Shown: piece after piece, positions 1 through 14,600 of the stretch
How the letters are laid out: each line of letters starts with the position of its first letter
Numbering within the stretch: the first letter of the stretch is position 1
Assembly (NCBI GenBank): GCA_963082975.1
Contig: OY720350.1
Coordinates: forward strand, 12,246,910 to 12,310,909
Source: Labia minor
Taxonomy: Eukaryota; Arthropoda; Insecta; Dermaptera; Spongiphoridae
DNA: 64,000 nt
Direction of reading: 5' to 3'
Program-made: the position numbers and the translations under genes
Notes under the pieces: model-generated
What the model saw: only the letters and a program-made list of their open reading frames with translations
Databases searched by the model: none
Told to the model about the DNA's origin: nothing

Positions 1-161
1 TTCATATTTCTAATTAAAAATTATTTTTTTATGCCGAAAACCTAGGGTCATCCTACGATGACCTTTCATAATTTTTTCGGTAAAATTAAAAAATGAAATG
101 TTTTAAAAAAAATAATAAATTCGTTCATTTTACATCATAAAAATATTAAAAAAATATATTA
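1..161. repeat. Exemplar satellite monomer (ttcat/ctaatt type)
   Basis: First complete monomer of the array, useful as a reference unit. About 30 of its 161 bases are G or C, and roughly 20 of those lie in the 34-80 dyad. The rest is A/T tracts, including runs of seven or eight A or T. The CCTAGG hexamer at 41-46 is present in this type but is TCTAGG in the ttgat type and CCTAAG in the tattact type. Confidence 0.95.
34..80. other. Dyad (nested inverted repeat) of the monomer, exemplar copy
   Basis: Inner arms GGTCATC (46-52) and GATGACC (57-63) are perfect reverse complements around the loop CTAC. Outer arms CCGAAAA (34-40) and TTTTCGG (74-80) are also reverse complements, with unequal gaps of 5 and 10 bases to the inner arms. 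The inner dyad is present in nearly every monomer of the window. The outer arm is kept only in monomers ending ttcgg and is broken in those with ttctg or tacgg. It could be a protein-binding site, a cruciform-forming site or simply inherited sequence. The symmetry is seen; any function is inference. Confidence 0.85.
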
Positions 162-1779
162 TTCATATTTCTAATTAAAAATTATTTTTTTATGCCGAAA
201 ACCTAGGGTCATCCTACGATGACCTTTCATAATTTTTACGGTAAAATTAAAAAATGAAATTTTTAAAAATAAATAATAAATTCGTTCATTTTACATCCTA
301 AAAATATTAAAAAAATATATTATACATATTTCTTAGTAAAAATTATTTTTTTATGCCGAAAACCTAGGGTCATCCTACGATGACCTTTCATAATTTTTAC
401 GGTAAGATTAAAAAATGAAATGTTTTAAAAAAAATAATAAATTCGTTCATTTTACATCATAAAAATATTAAAAAAATATATTATTCATATTTCTTACTAA
501 AAATTATTTTTTTATGCCGAAAACCTAGGGTCATCCTACGATGACCTTTCATAATTTTTACGGTAAAATTAAAAAATGAAATTTTTAAAAATAAATAATA
601 AATTCGTTCATTTTACATCCTAAAAATATTAAAAAAATATATTATTCATATTTCTTAGTAAAAATTATTTTTTTATGCCGAAAACCTAGGGTCATCCTAC
701 GATGACCTTTCATAATTTTTACGGTAAGATTAAAAAATGAAATGTTTTAAAAAAAATAAAAATATCGTTCATTTTACATCATAAAAATATTAAAAAAATA
801 TATTATTCATATTTCTAATTAAAAATTATTTTTTTATGCCGAAAACCTAGGGTCATCCTACGATGACCTTTCATAATTTTTTCTGTAAAATTAAAAAATG
901 AAATGTTTTAAAAAAAATAATAAATTCGTTCATTTTACATCATAAAAATATTAAAAAAATATATTATTCATATTTCTAATTAAAAATTATTTTTTTATGC
1001 CGAAAACCTAGGGTCATCCTACGATGACCTTTCATAATTTTTTCTGTAAAATTAAAAAATGAAATGTTTTAAAAAAAATAATAAATTCGTTCATTTTACA
1101 TCATAAAAATATTAAAAAAATATATTATTGATATTTCTGATGAATAATTATTTTTTATGCCGAAAATCTAGGGTCATCCTACGATGACCTTTCATAATTT
1201 TTTCGGTAAAATTAAAAAATGAAATTTTTAAAAATAAATAATAAATTCGTTCATTTTACATCCTAAAAATATTAAAAAAATATATTATTCATATTTCTAA
1301 TTAAAAATTATTTTTTTATGCCGAAAACCTAGGGTCATCCTACGATGACATTTCATAATTTTTTCTGTAAAATTAAAAAATGAAATGTTTTAAAAAAAAT
1401 AATAAATTGGTTCATTTTACATCATAAAAATATTAAAAAAATATATTATTCATATTTCTAATTAAAAATTATTTTTTTATTCCGAAAACCTAGGGTCATC
1501 CTACGATGACCTTTCATAATTTTTTCTGTAAAATTAAAAAATGAAATGTTTTAAAAAAAATAATAAATTCGTTCATTTTACATCATAAAAATATTAAAAA
1601 AATATATTATTGATATTTCTGATGAATAATTATTTTTTATGACGAAAATCTAGGGTCATCCTACGATGACCTTTCATAATTTTTTCGGTAAAATTAAAAA
1701 ATGAAATTTTTAAAAATAAATAATAAATTCGTTCATTTTACATCCTAAAAATATTAAAAAAATATATTATTCATATTTC

Positions 1780-3430
1780 TAATTAAAAATTATTTTTTTA
1801 TGCCGAAAACCTAGGGTCATCCTACGATGACCTTTCATAATTTTTACGGTAAAATTAAAAAATGAAATTTTTAAAAATAAATAATAAATTCGTTCATTTT
1901 ACATCCTAAAAATATTAAAAAAATATATTATACATATTTCTTAGTAAAAATTATTTTTTTATGCCGAAAACCTAGGGTCATCCTACGATGACCTTTCATA
2001 ATTTTTACGGTAAGATTAAAAAATGAAATGTTTTAAAAAAAATAATAAATTCGTTCATTTTACATCATACAAATATTAAAAAAATATATTATTCATATTT
2101 CTTACTAAAAATTATTTTTTTATGCCGAAAACCTAGGGTCATCCTACGATGACCTTTCATAATTTTTACGGTAAAATTAAAAAATGAAATTTTTAAAAAT
2201 AAATAATAAATTCGTTCATTTTACATCCTAAAAATATTAAAAAAATATATTATTCATATTTCTTAGTAAAAATTATTTTTTTATGCCGAAAACCTAGGGT
2301 CATCCTACGATGACCTTTCATAATTTTTACGGTAAGATTAAAAAATGAAATGTTTTAAAAAAAATAAAAATATCGTTCATTTTACATCATAAAAATATTA
2401 AAAAAATATATTATTCATATTTATTACTAAAAATTATTTTTTTATGCCGAAAACCTAAGGTCATCCTACGATGACCTTTCATAATTTTTTCGGTAAAATT
2501 AAAAAATGAAATTTTTAAAAATAAATAATAAATTCGTTCATTTTACATCATAAAAATATTAAAAAAATATATTATTCATATTTCTAATTAAAAATTATTT
2601 TTTTATGCCGAAAACCTAGGGTCATCCTACGATGACCTTTCATAATTTTTTCTGTAAAATTAAAAAATGAAATGTTTTAAAAAAAATAATAAATTCGTTC
2701 ATTTTACATCATAAAAATATTAAAAAAATATATTATTGATATTTCTGATGAATAATTATTTTTTATGCCGAAAATCTAGGGTCATCCTACGATGACCTTT
2801 CATAATTTTTTCTGTAAAATTAAAAAATGAAATGTTTTAAAAAAAATAATAAATTCGTTCATTTTACATCATAAAAATATTAAAAAAATATAGTATTGAT
2901 ATTTCTGATGAATAATTATTTTTTATGCCGAAAATCTAGGGTCATCCTACGATGACCTTTCATAATTTTTTCGGTAAAATTAAAAAATGAAATTTTTAAA
3001 AATAAATAATAAATTCGTTCATTTTACATCATAAAAATATTAAAAAAATATATTATTCATATTTCTAATTAAAAATTATTTTTTTATGCCGAAAACCTAG
3101 GGTCATCCTACGATGACCTTTCATAATTTTTTCTGTAAAATTAAAAAATGAAATGTTTTAAAATAAATAATAAATTCGTTCATTTTACATCATAAAAATA
3201 TTAAAAAAATATATTATTCATATTTCTTAGTAAAAATTATTTTTTTATGCCGAAAACCTAGGGTCATCCTACGATGACCTTTCATAATTTTTTCTGTAAA
3301 ATTAAAAAATGAAATGTTTTAAAAAAAATAATAAATTCGTTCATTTTACATCATAAAAATATTAAAAAAATATATTATTGATATTTCTGATGAATAATTA
3401 TTTTTTATGCCGAAAATCTAGGGTCATCCT
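1780..3430. repeat. Multi-monomer block repeated at 19458-21108 (offset about 17.68 kb)
   Basis: The block shares diagnostic single-base variants with the region near 19.46-21.1 kb at a constant offset of 17678 bp, equal to 110 monomers. Examples are the rare tacat start (1931 and 19609) and the rare tagtatt junction (2891 and 20569). Similarity in monomer order stops near 3.43 kb, where the next monomers are of different types. Limits are approximate. Confidence 0.75.
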
Positions 3431-6400
3431 ACGATGACCTTTCATAATTTTTACTGTAAAATTAAAAAATTAAATTTTTAAAAATAAATAATAAATTCGT
3501 TCATTTTACATCCTAAAAATATTAAAAAAATATATTATTCATATTTCTTAGTAAAAATTATTTTTTTATGCCGAAAACCTAGGGTCATCCTACGATGACC
3601 TTTCATAATTTTTACGGTAAGATTAAAAAATGAAATGTTTTAAAAAAAATAATAAATTCGTTCATTTTACATCATAAAAATATTAAAAAAATATATTATT
3701 CATATTTCTAATTAAAAATTATTTTTTTATTCCGAAAACCTAGGGTCATCCTACGATGACCTTTCATAATTTTTTCTGTAAAATTAAAAAATGAAATGTT
3801 TTAAAAAAAATAATAAATTCGTTCATTTTACATCATAAAAATATTAAAAAAATATATTATTGATATTTCTGATGAATAATTATTTTTTATGCCGAAAATC
3901 TAATGTCATCCTACGATGACCTTTCATAATTTTTTCGGTAAAATTAAAAAATGAAATTTTTAAAAATAAATAATAAATTCGTTCATTTTACATCCTAAAA
4001 ATATTAAAAAAATATATTATTCATATTTCTAATTAAAAATTATTTTTTTATGCCGAAAACCTAGGGTCATCCTACGATGACCTTTCATAATGTTTTCTGT
4101 AAAATTAAAAAATGAAATGTTTTAAAAAAAATAATAAATTCGTTCATTTTACATCATAAAAATATTAAAAAAATATATTATTGATATTTCTGATGAATAA
4201 TTATTTTTTATGCCGAAAATCTAGGGTCATCCTACGATGACCTTTCATAATTTTTTCGGTAAAATTAAAAAATGAAATGTTTTAAAAAAAATAATAAATT
4301 CGTTCATTTTACATCATAAAAATATTAAAAAAATATATTATTCATATTTCTAATTAAAAATTATTTTTTTATGCCGAAAACCTAGGGTCATCCTACGATG
4401 ACCTTTCATAATTTTTTCTGTAAAATTAAAAAATGAAATGTTTTAAAAAAAATAATAAATTCGTTCATTTTACATCATAAAAATATTAAAAAAATATATT
4501 ATTGATATTTCTGATGAATAATTATTTTTTATGCCGAAAATCTAGGGTCATCCTACGATGACCTTTCATAATTTTTTCGGTAAAATTAAAAAATGAAATG
4601 GTTTAAAAATAAATAATAAATTCGTTCATTTTACATCCTAAAAATATTAAAAAAATATATTATTCATATTTCTTAGTAAAAATTATTTTTTTATGCCGAA
4701 AACCTAGGGTCATCCTACGATGACCTTTCATAATTTTTACGGTAAGATTAAAAAATGAAATGTTTTAAAAAAAATAAAAAAATCGTTCATTTTACATCAT
4801 AAAAATATTAAAAAAATATATTATTCATATTTATTACTAAAAATTATTTTTTTATGCCGAAAACCTAAGGTCATCCTACGATGACCTTTCATAATTTTTT
4901 CGGTAAAATTAAAAAATGAAATTTTTAAAAATAAATAATAAATTCGTTCATTTTACATCATAAAAATATTTAAAAAATATATTATTCATATTTCTAATTA
5001 AAAATTATTTTTTTATGCCGAAAACCTAGGGTCATCCTACGATGACCTTTCATAATTTTTACGGTAAGATTAAAAAATGAAATGTTTTAAAAAAAATAAT
5101 AAATTCGTTCATTTTACATCATAAAAATATTAAAAAAATATATTATTCATATTTCTAATTAAAAATTATTTTTTTATTCCGAAAACCTAGGGTCATCCTA
5201 CGATGACCTTTCATAATTTTTTCTGTAAAATTAAAAAATGAAATGTTTTAAAAAAAATAATAAATTCGTTCATTTTACATCATAAAAATATTAAAAAAAT
5301 ATATTATTGATATTTCTGATGAATAATTATTTTTTATGCCGAAAATCTAATGTCATCCTACGATGACCTTTCATAATGTTTTCTGTAAAATTAAAAAATG
5401 AAATGTTTTAAAAAAAATAATAAATTCGTTCATTTTACATCATAAAAATATTAAAAAAATATATTATTGATATTTCTGATGAATAATTATTTTTTATGCC
5501 GAAAATCTAGGGTCATCCTACGATGACCTTTCATAATTTTTTCGGTAAAATTAAAAAATGAAATGTTTTAAAAAAAATAATAAATTCGTTCATTTTACAT
5601 CATAAAAATATTAAAAAAATATATTATTCATATTTCTAATTAAAAATTATTTTTTTATGCCGAAAACCTAGGGTCATCCTACGATGACCTTTCATAATTT
5701 TTTCTGTAAAATTAAAAAATGAAATGTTTTAAAAAAATAATAAATTCGTTCATTTTACATCATAAAAATATTAAAAAAATATATTATTGATATTTCTGAT
5801 GAATAATTATTTTTTATGCCGAAAATCTAGGGTCATCCTACGATGACCTTTCATAATTTTTTCGGTAAAATTAAAAAATGAAATGGTTTAAAAATAAATA
5901 ATAAATTCGTTCATTTTACATCCTAAAAATATTAAAAAAATATATTATTCATATTTCTTAGTAAAAATTATTTTTTTATGCCGAAAACCTAGGGTCATCC
6001 TACGATGACCTTTCATAATTTTTACGGTAAGATTAAAAAATGAAATGTTTTAAAAAAAATAAAAAAATCGTTCATTTTACATCATAAAAATATTAAAAAA
6101 ATATATTATTCATATTTATTACTAAAAATTATTTTTTTATGCCGAAAACCTAAGGTCATCCTACGATGACCTTTCATAATTTTTTCGGTAAAATTAAAAA
6201 ATGAAATTTTTAAAAATAAATAATAAATTCGTTCATTTTACATCATAAAAATATTTAAAAAATATATTATTCATATTTCTAATTAAAAATTATTTTTTTA
6301 TGCCGAAAACCTAGGGTCATCCTACGATGACCTTTCATAATTTTTTCTGTAAAATTAAAAAATGAAATGGTTTAAAAAAAATAATAAATTCGTTCATTTT

Positions 6401-6879
6401 ACATCATAAAAATATTAAAAAAATATATTATTGATATTTCTGATGAATAATTATTTTTTATGCCGAAAATCTAGGGTCATCCTACGATGACCTTTCATAA
6501 TTTTTTCGGTAAAATTAAAAAATGAAATGTTTTAAAAAAAATAATAAATTCGTTCATTTTACATCATAAAAATATTAAAAAAATATATTATTCATGTTTC
6601 TAATTAAAAATTATTTTTTTTTGCCGAAAACCTAGGGTCATCCTACGATGACCTTTCATCATTTTTTCTGTAAAATTAAAAAATGAAATGTTTTAAAAAA
6701 AATAATAAATTCGTTCATTTTACATCATAAAAATATTAAAAAAATATATTATTCATATTTCTTACTAAAAATTATTTTTTTATGCCGAAAACCTAGGGTC
6801 ATCCTACGATGACCTTTCATAATTTTTACTGTAAAATTAAAAAATGAAATTTTTAAAAATAAATAATAAATTCGTTCAT

Positions 6880-8620
6880 TTTACATCCTAAAAATATTAA
6901 AAAAATATATTATTCATATTTCTTAGTAAAAATTATTTTTTTATGCCGAAAACCTAGGGTCATCCTACGATGACCTTTCATAATTTTTACGGTAAGATTA
7001 AAAAATGAAATGTTTTAAAAAAAATAATAAATTCGTTCATTTTACATCATAAAAATATTAAAAAAATATATTATTCATATTTATTACTAAAAATTATTTT
7101 TTTATGCCGAAAACCTAAGGTCATCCTACGATGACCTTTCATAATTTTTTCGGTAAAATTAAAAAATGAAATGTTTTAAAAAAAATAATAAATTCGTTCA
7201 TTTTACATCATAAAAATATTAAAAAAATATATTATTGATATTTCTGATGAATAATTATTTTTTATGCCGAAAATCTAGGGTCATCCTACGATGACCTTTC
7301 ATAATTTTTTCGGTAAAATTAAAAAATGAAATGGTTTAAAAAAAATAATAAATTCGTTATTTTACATCCTAAAAATATTAAAAAAATATATTATTCATAT
7401 TTCTAATTAAAAATTATTTTTTTATGCCGAAAACCTAGGGTCATCCTACGATGACCTTTCATAATTTTTTCGGTAAAATTAAAAAATGAAATGTTTTAAA
7501 AAAAATAATAAATTCGTTCATTTTACATCATAAAAATATTAAAAAAATATATTATTCATATTTCTAATTAAAAATTATTTTTTTATGCCGAAAACCTAGG
7601 GTCATCCTACGATGACCTTTCATAATTTTTTCTGTAAAATTAAAAAATGAAATGTTTTAAAAAAAATAATAAATTCGTTCATTTTACATCATAAAAATAT
7701 TAAAAAAATATATTATTGATATTTCTGATCAATAATTATTTTTTATGCCGAAAATCTAGGGTCATCCTACGATGACCTTTCATAATTTTTTCGGTAAAAT
7801 TAAAAAATGAAATTTTTAAAAATAAATAATAAATTCGTTCATTTTATATCCTAAAAATATTAAAAAAATATATTATTCATATTTCTAATTAAAAATTATT
7901 TTTTTATGCCGAAAACCTAGGGTCATCCTACGATGACATTTCATAATTTTTTCTGTAAAATTAAAAAATGAAATGTTTTAAAAAAAATAATAAATTCGTT
8001 CATTTTACATCATAAAAATATTAAAAAAATATATTATTCATATTTCTAATTAAAAATTATTTTTTTATTCCGAAAACCTAGGGTCATCCTACGATGACCT
8101 TTCATAATTTTTTCGGTAAAATTAAAAAATGAAATTTTTAAAAATAAATAATAAATTCGTTCATTTTACATCCTAAAAATATTAAAAAAATATATTATTC
8201 ATATTTCTAATTAAAAATTATTTTTTTATGCCGAAAACCTAGGGTCATCCTACGATGACCTTTCATAATTTTTTCTGTAAAATTAAAAAATGAAATGTTT
8301 TAAAAAAAATAATAAATTCGTTCATTTTACATCATAAAAATATTAAAAAAATATATTATTCATATTTCTAATTAAAAATTATTTTTTTATGCCGAAAACC
8401 TAGGGTCATCCTACGATGACCTTTCATAATGTTTTCTGTAAAATTAAAAAATGAAATGTTTTAAAAAAAATAATAAATTCGTTCATTTTACATCATAAAA
8501 ATATTAAAAAAATATATTATTGATATTTCTGATGAATAATTATTTTTTATGCCGAAAATCTAGGGTCATCCTACGATGACCTTTCATAATTTTTTCGGTA
8601 AAATTAAAAAATGAAATGTT
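6880..8620. repeat. Multi-monomer block, copy 1 of a 3055-bp-offset duplication
   Basis: The order and private variants of the monomers match 9935-11675. Markers are the 2-base loss in ttcgttatttt (C at 7355 and 10410), gatcaataatt (7727 and 10782) and cataatgttttctg (8431 and 11486), all 3055 bp apart, equal to 19 monomers. A shorter related block with the gatcaa marker lies a further 3054 bp on at 13836. Boundaries are judged from where monomer types stop agreeing. Confidence 0.8.
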
Positions 8621-9934
8621 TTAAAAAAAATAATAAATTCGTTCATTTTACATCATAAAAATATTAAAAAAATATATTATTCATATTTCTTACTAAAAAT
8701 TATTTTTTTATGCCGAAAACCTAGGGTCATCCTACGATGACCTTTCATAATTTTTACGGTAAAATTAAAAAATGAAATTTTTAAAAATAAATAATAAATT
8801 CGTTCATTTTACATCCTAAAAATATTAAAAAAATATATTATTCATATTTCTTAGTAAAAATTATTTTTTTATGCCGAAAACCTAGGGTCATCCTACGATC
8901 ACCTTTCATAATTTTTTCTGTAAAATTAAAAAATGAAATGTTTTAAAAAAAATAATAAGTTCGTTCTTTTTACATCATAAAAATATTAAAAAAATATATT
9001 ATTCATATTTCTTACTAAAAATTATTTTTTTATGCCGAAAACCTAGGGTCATCCTACGATGACCTTTCATAATTTTTACTGTAAAATTAAAAAATGAAAT
9101 TTTTAAAAATAAATAATAAATTCGTTCATTTTACATCCTAAAAATATTAAAAAAATATATTATTCATATTTCTTAGTAAAAATTATTTTTTTATGCCGAA
9201 AACCTAGGGTCATCCTACGATGACCTTTCATAATTTTTACGGTAAGATTAAAAAATGAAATGTTTTAAAAAAAATAATAAATTCGTTCATTTTACATCAT
9301 AAAAATATTAAAAAAATATATTATTCATATTTATTACTAAAAATTATTTTTTTATGCCGAAAACCTAAGGTCATCCTACGATGACATTTCATAATTTTTT
9401 CGGTAAAATTAAAAAATGAAATGTTTTAAAAAAAATAATAAATTCGTTCATTTTACATCATAAAAATATTAAAAAAATATATTATTCATATTTCTTACTA
9501 AAAATTATTTTTTTATGCCGAAAACCTAGGGTCATCCTACGATGACCTTTCATAATTTTTACTGTAAAATTAAAAAATGAAATTTTTAAAAATAAATAAT
9601 AAATTCGTTCATTTTACATCCTAAAAATATTAAAAAAATATATTATTCATATTTCTTAGTAAAAATTATTTTTTTATGCCGAAAACCTAGGGTCATCCTA
9701 CGATGACCTTTCATAATTTTTACGGTAAGATTAAAAAATGAAATGTTTTAAAAAAAATAATAAATTCGTTCATTTTACATCATAAAAATATTAAAAAAAT
9801 ATATTATTCATATTTATTACTAAAAATTATTTTTTTATGCCGAAACCCTAAGGTCATCCTACGATGACCTTTCATAATTTTTTCGGTAAAATTAAAAAAT
9901 GAAATGTTTTAAAAAAAATAATAAATTCGTTCAT

Positions 9935-11675
9935 TTTACATCCTAAAAATATTAAAAAAATATATTATTCATATTTCTTAGTAAAAATTATTTTTTTATG
10001 CCGAAAACCTAGGGTCATCCTACGATGACCTTTCATAATTTTTACGGTAAGATTAAAAAATGAAATGTTTTAAAAAAAATAATAAATTCGTTCATTTTAC
10101 ATCATAAAAATATTAAAAAAATATATTATTCATATTTATTACTAAAAATTATTTTTTTATGCCGAAAACCTAAGGTCATCCTACGATGACCTTTCATAAT
10201 TTTTTCGGTAAAATTAAAAAATGAAATGTTTTAAAAAAAATAATAAATTCGTTCATTTTACATCATAAAAATATTAAAAAAATATATTATTGATATTTCT
10301 GATGAATAATTATTTTTTATGCCGAAAATCTAGGGTCATCCTACGATGACCTTTCATAATTTTTTCGGTAAAATTAAAAAATGAAATGGTTTAAAAAAAA
10401 TAATAAATTCGTTATTTTACATCCTAAAAATATTAAAAAAATATATTATTCATATTTCTAATTAAAAATTATTTTTTTATGCCGAAAACCTAGGGTCATC
10501 CTACGATGACCTTTCATAATTTTTTCGGTAAAATTAAAAAATGAAATGTTTTAAAAAAAATAATAAATTCGTTCATTTTACATCATAAAAATATTAAAAA
10601 AATATATTATTCATATTTCTAATTAAAAATTATTTTTTTATGCCGAAAACCTAGGGTCATCCTACGATGACCTTTCATAATTTTTTCTGTAAAATTAAAA
10701 AATGAAATGTTTTAAAAAAAATAATAAATTCGTTCATTTTACATCATAAAAATATTAAAAAAATATATTATTGATATTTCTGATCAATAATTATTTTTTA
10801 TGCCGAAAATCTAGGGTCATCCTACGATGACCTTTCATAATTTTTTCGGTAAAATTAAAAAATGAAATTTTTAAAAATAAATAATAAATTCGTTCATTTT
10901 ATATCCTAAAAATATTAAAAAAATATATTATTCATATTTCTAATTAAAAATTATTTTTTTATGCCGAAAACCTAGGGTCATCCTACGATGACATTTCATA
11001 ATTTTTTCTGTAAAATTAAAAAATGAAATGTTTTAAAAAAAATAATAAATTCGTTCATTTTACATCATAAAAATATTAAAAAAATATATTATTCATATTT
11101 CTAATTAAAAATTATTTTTTTATTCCGAAAACCTAGGGTCATCCTACGATGACCTTTCATAATTTTTTCGGTAAAATTAAAAAATGAAATTTTTAAAAAT
11201 AAATAATAAATTCGTTCATTTTACATCCTAAAAATATTAAAAAAATATATTATTCATATTTCTAATTAAAAATTATTTTTTTATGCCGAAAACCTAGGGT
11301 CATCCTACGATGACCTTTCATAATTTTTTCTGTAAAATTAAAAAATGAAATGTTTTAAAAAAAATAATAAATTCGTTCATTTTACATCATAAAAATATTA
11401 AAAAAATATATTATTCATATTTCTAATTAAAAATTATTTTTTTATGCCGAAAACCTAGGGTCATCCTACGATGACCTTTCATAATGTTTTCTGTAAAATT
11501 AAAAAATGAAATGTTTTAAAAAAAATAATAAATTCGTTCATTTTACATCATAAAAATATTAAAAAAATATATTATTGATATTTCTGATGAATAATTATTT
11601 TTTATGCCGAAAATCTAGGGTCATCCTACGATGACCTTTCATAATTTTTTCGGTAAAATTAAAAAATGAAATAGT
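9935..11675. repeat. Multi-monomer block, copy 2 of the 3055-bp-offset duplication
   Basis: Partner of 6880-8620. After about 11.67 kb the copies part company: this one has gaaatagtttaaa and catcctaaa, while copy 1 has gaaatgttttaaa and catcataaa. An overlapping offset of 3215 bp (20 monomers) links the gaaaccctaagg variants at 9846 and 13061, so neighbouring blocks were duplicated in different registers. Confidence 0.78.
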
Positions 11676-14600
11676 TTAAAAATAATAATAAATTCGTTCA
11701 TTTTACATCCTAAAAATATTAAAAAAATATATTATTCATATTTCTTAGTAAAAATTATTTTTTTATGCCGAAAACCTAGGGTCATCCTACGATGACCTTT
11801 CATAATTTTTACGGTAAGATTAAAAAATGAAATGTTTTAAAAAAAATAAAAAAATCGTTCATTTTGCATCATAAAAATATTAAAAAAATATATTATTCAT
11901 ATTTCTAATTAAAAATTATTTTTTTATGCCGAAAACCTAGGGTCATCCTACGATGACCTTTCATAATTTTTTCTGTAAAATTAAAAAATGAAATGTTTTA
12001 AAAAAAATAATAAATTCGTTCATTTTACATCATAAAAATATTAAAATAATTTATTATTCATATTTAAAATTAAAAATTATTTTTTTATGCCGAAAACCTA
12101 GGGTCATCCTACGATGACCTTTCATAATTTTTACTGTAAAATTAAAAAATGAAATTTTTAAAAATAAATAATAAATTCGTTCATTTTACATCCTAAAAAT
12201 ATTAAAAAAATATATTATTCATATTTCTTAGTAAAAATTATTTTTTTATGCCGAAAACCTAGGGTCATCCTACGATGACCTTTCATAATTTTTACGGTAA
12301 GATTAAAAAATGAAATGTTTTAAAAAAAATAATAAATTCGTTCATTTTACATCATAAAAATATTAAAAAAATATATTATTCATATTTATTACTAAAAATT
12401 ATTTTTTTATGCCGAAAACCTAAGGTCATCCTACGATGACATTTCATAATTTTTTCGGTAAAATTAAAAAATGAAATGTTTTAAAAAAAATAATAAATTC
12501 GTTCATTTTACATCATAAAAATATTAAAAAAATATATTATTGATATTTCTGATGAATAATTATTTTTTATGCCGAAAACCTAGGGTCATCCTACGATGAC
12601 CTTTCATAATTTTTTCGGTAAAATTAAAAAATGAAATGTTTTAAAAAAAATAATAAATTCGTTCATTTTACATCATAAAAATATTAAAAAAATATATTAT
12701 TCATATTTCTTACTAAAAATTATTTTTTTATGCCGAAAACCTAGGGTCATCCTACGATGACCTTTCATAATTTTTACTGTAAAATTAAAAAATGAAATTT
12801 TTAAAAATAAATAATAAATTCGTTCATTTTACATCCTAAAAATATTAAAAAAATATATTATTCATATTTCTTAGTAAAAATTATTTTTTTATGCCGAAAA
12901 CCTAGGGTCATCCTACGATGACCTTTCATAATTTTTACGGTAAGATTAAAAAATGAAATGTTTTAAAAAAAATAATAAATTCGTTCATTTTACATCATAA
13001 AAATATTAAAAAAATATATTATTCATATTTATTACTAAAAATTATTTTTTTATGCCGAAACCCTAAGGTCATCCTACGATGACCTTTCATAATTTTTTCG
13101 GTAAAATTAAAAAATGAAATGTTTTAAAAAAAATAATAAATTCGTTCATTTTACATCATAAAAATATTAAAAAAATATATTATTGATATTTCTGATGAAT
13201 AATTATTTTTTATGCCGAAAATCTAGGGTCATCCTACGATTACCTTTCATAATTTTTTCGGTAAAATTAAAAAATGAAATGTTTTAAAAAAAATAATAAA
13301 TTCGTTCATTTTACATCATAAAAATATTAAAAAAATATATTATTGATATTTCTGATGAATAATTATTTTTTATGCCGAAAATCTAGGGTCATCCTACGAT
13401 GACCTTTCATAATTTTTTCGGTAAAATTAAAAAATGAAATGGTTTAAAAAAAATAATAAATTCGTTCATTTTACATCATAAAAATATTAAAAAAATATAT
13501 TATTCATATTTCTAATTAAAAATTATTTTTTTATGCCGAAAACCTAGGGTCATCCTACGATGACCTTTCATAATTTTTTCGGTAAAATTAAAAAATGAAA
13601 TGTTTTAAAAAAAATAATAAATTCGTTCATTTTACATCATAAAAATATTAAAAAAATATATTATTCATATTTCTAATTAAAAATTATTTTTTTATGCCGA
13701 AAACCTAGGGTCATCCTACGATGACCTTTCATAATTTTTTCTGTAAAATTAAAAAATGAAATGTTTTAAAAAAAATAATAAATTCGTTCATTTTACATCA
13801 TAAAAATATTAAAAAAATATATTATTGATATTTCTGATCAATAATTATTTTTTATGCCGAAAATCTAGGGTCATCCTACGATGACCTTTCATAATTTTTT
13901 CGGTAAAATTAAAAAATGAAATTTTTAAAAATAAATAATAAATTCGTTCATTTTACATCCTAAAAATATTAAAAAAATATATTATTCATATTTCTAATTA
14001 AAAATTATTTTTTTATGCCGAAAACCTAGGGTCATCCTACGATGACATTTCATAATTTTTTCTGTAAAATTAAAAAATGAAATGTTTTAAAAAAAATAAT
14101 AAATTCGTTCATTTTACATCATAAAAATATTAAAAAAATATATTATTGATATTTCTGATGAATAATTATTTTTTATGCCGAAAATCTAGGGTCATCCTAC
14201 GATGACCTTTCATAATTTTTTCGGTAAAATTAAAAAATGAAATTTTTAAAAATAAATAATAAATTCGTTCATTTTACATCCTAAAAATATTAAAAAAATA
14301 TATTATTCATATTTCTAATTAAAAATTATTTTTTTATGCCGAAAACCTAGGGTCATCCTACGATGACCTTTCATAATTTTTTCTGTAAAATTAAAAAATG
14401 AAATGTTTTAAAAAAAATAATAAATTCGTTCATTTTACATCATAAAAATATTAAAAAAATATATTATTGATATTTCTGATGAATAATTATTTTTTATGCC
14501 GAAAATCTAGGGTCATCCTATGATGACCTTTCATAATTTTTTCGGTAAAATTAAAAAATGAAATGTTTTAAAAAAAATAATAAATTCGTTCATTTTACAT

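Noticed and set aside
41-50. Insect telomere repeat (TTAGG/CCTAA) similarity at cctaggg or cctaagg
   Set aside because: A single short match per 160-bp monomer, never in tandem.
110-140. CENP-B box in the monomer (ttcgttcatttt region)
   Set aside because: The TTCG core is present but the required A and CGGG at the later positions are not.
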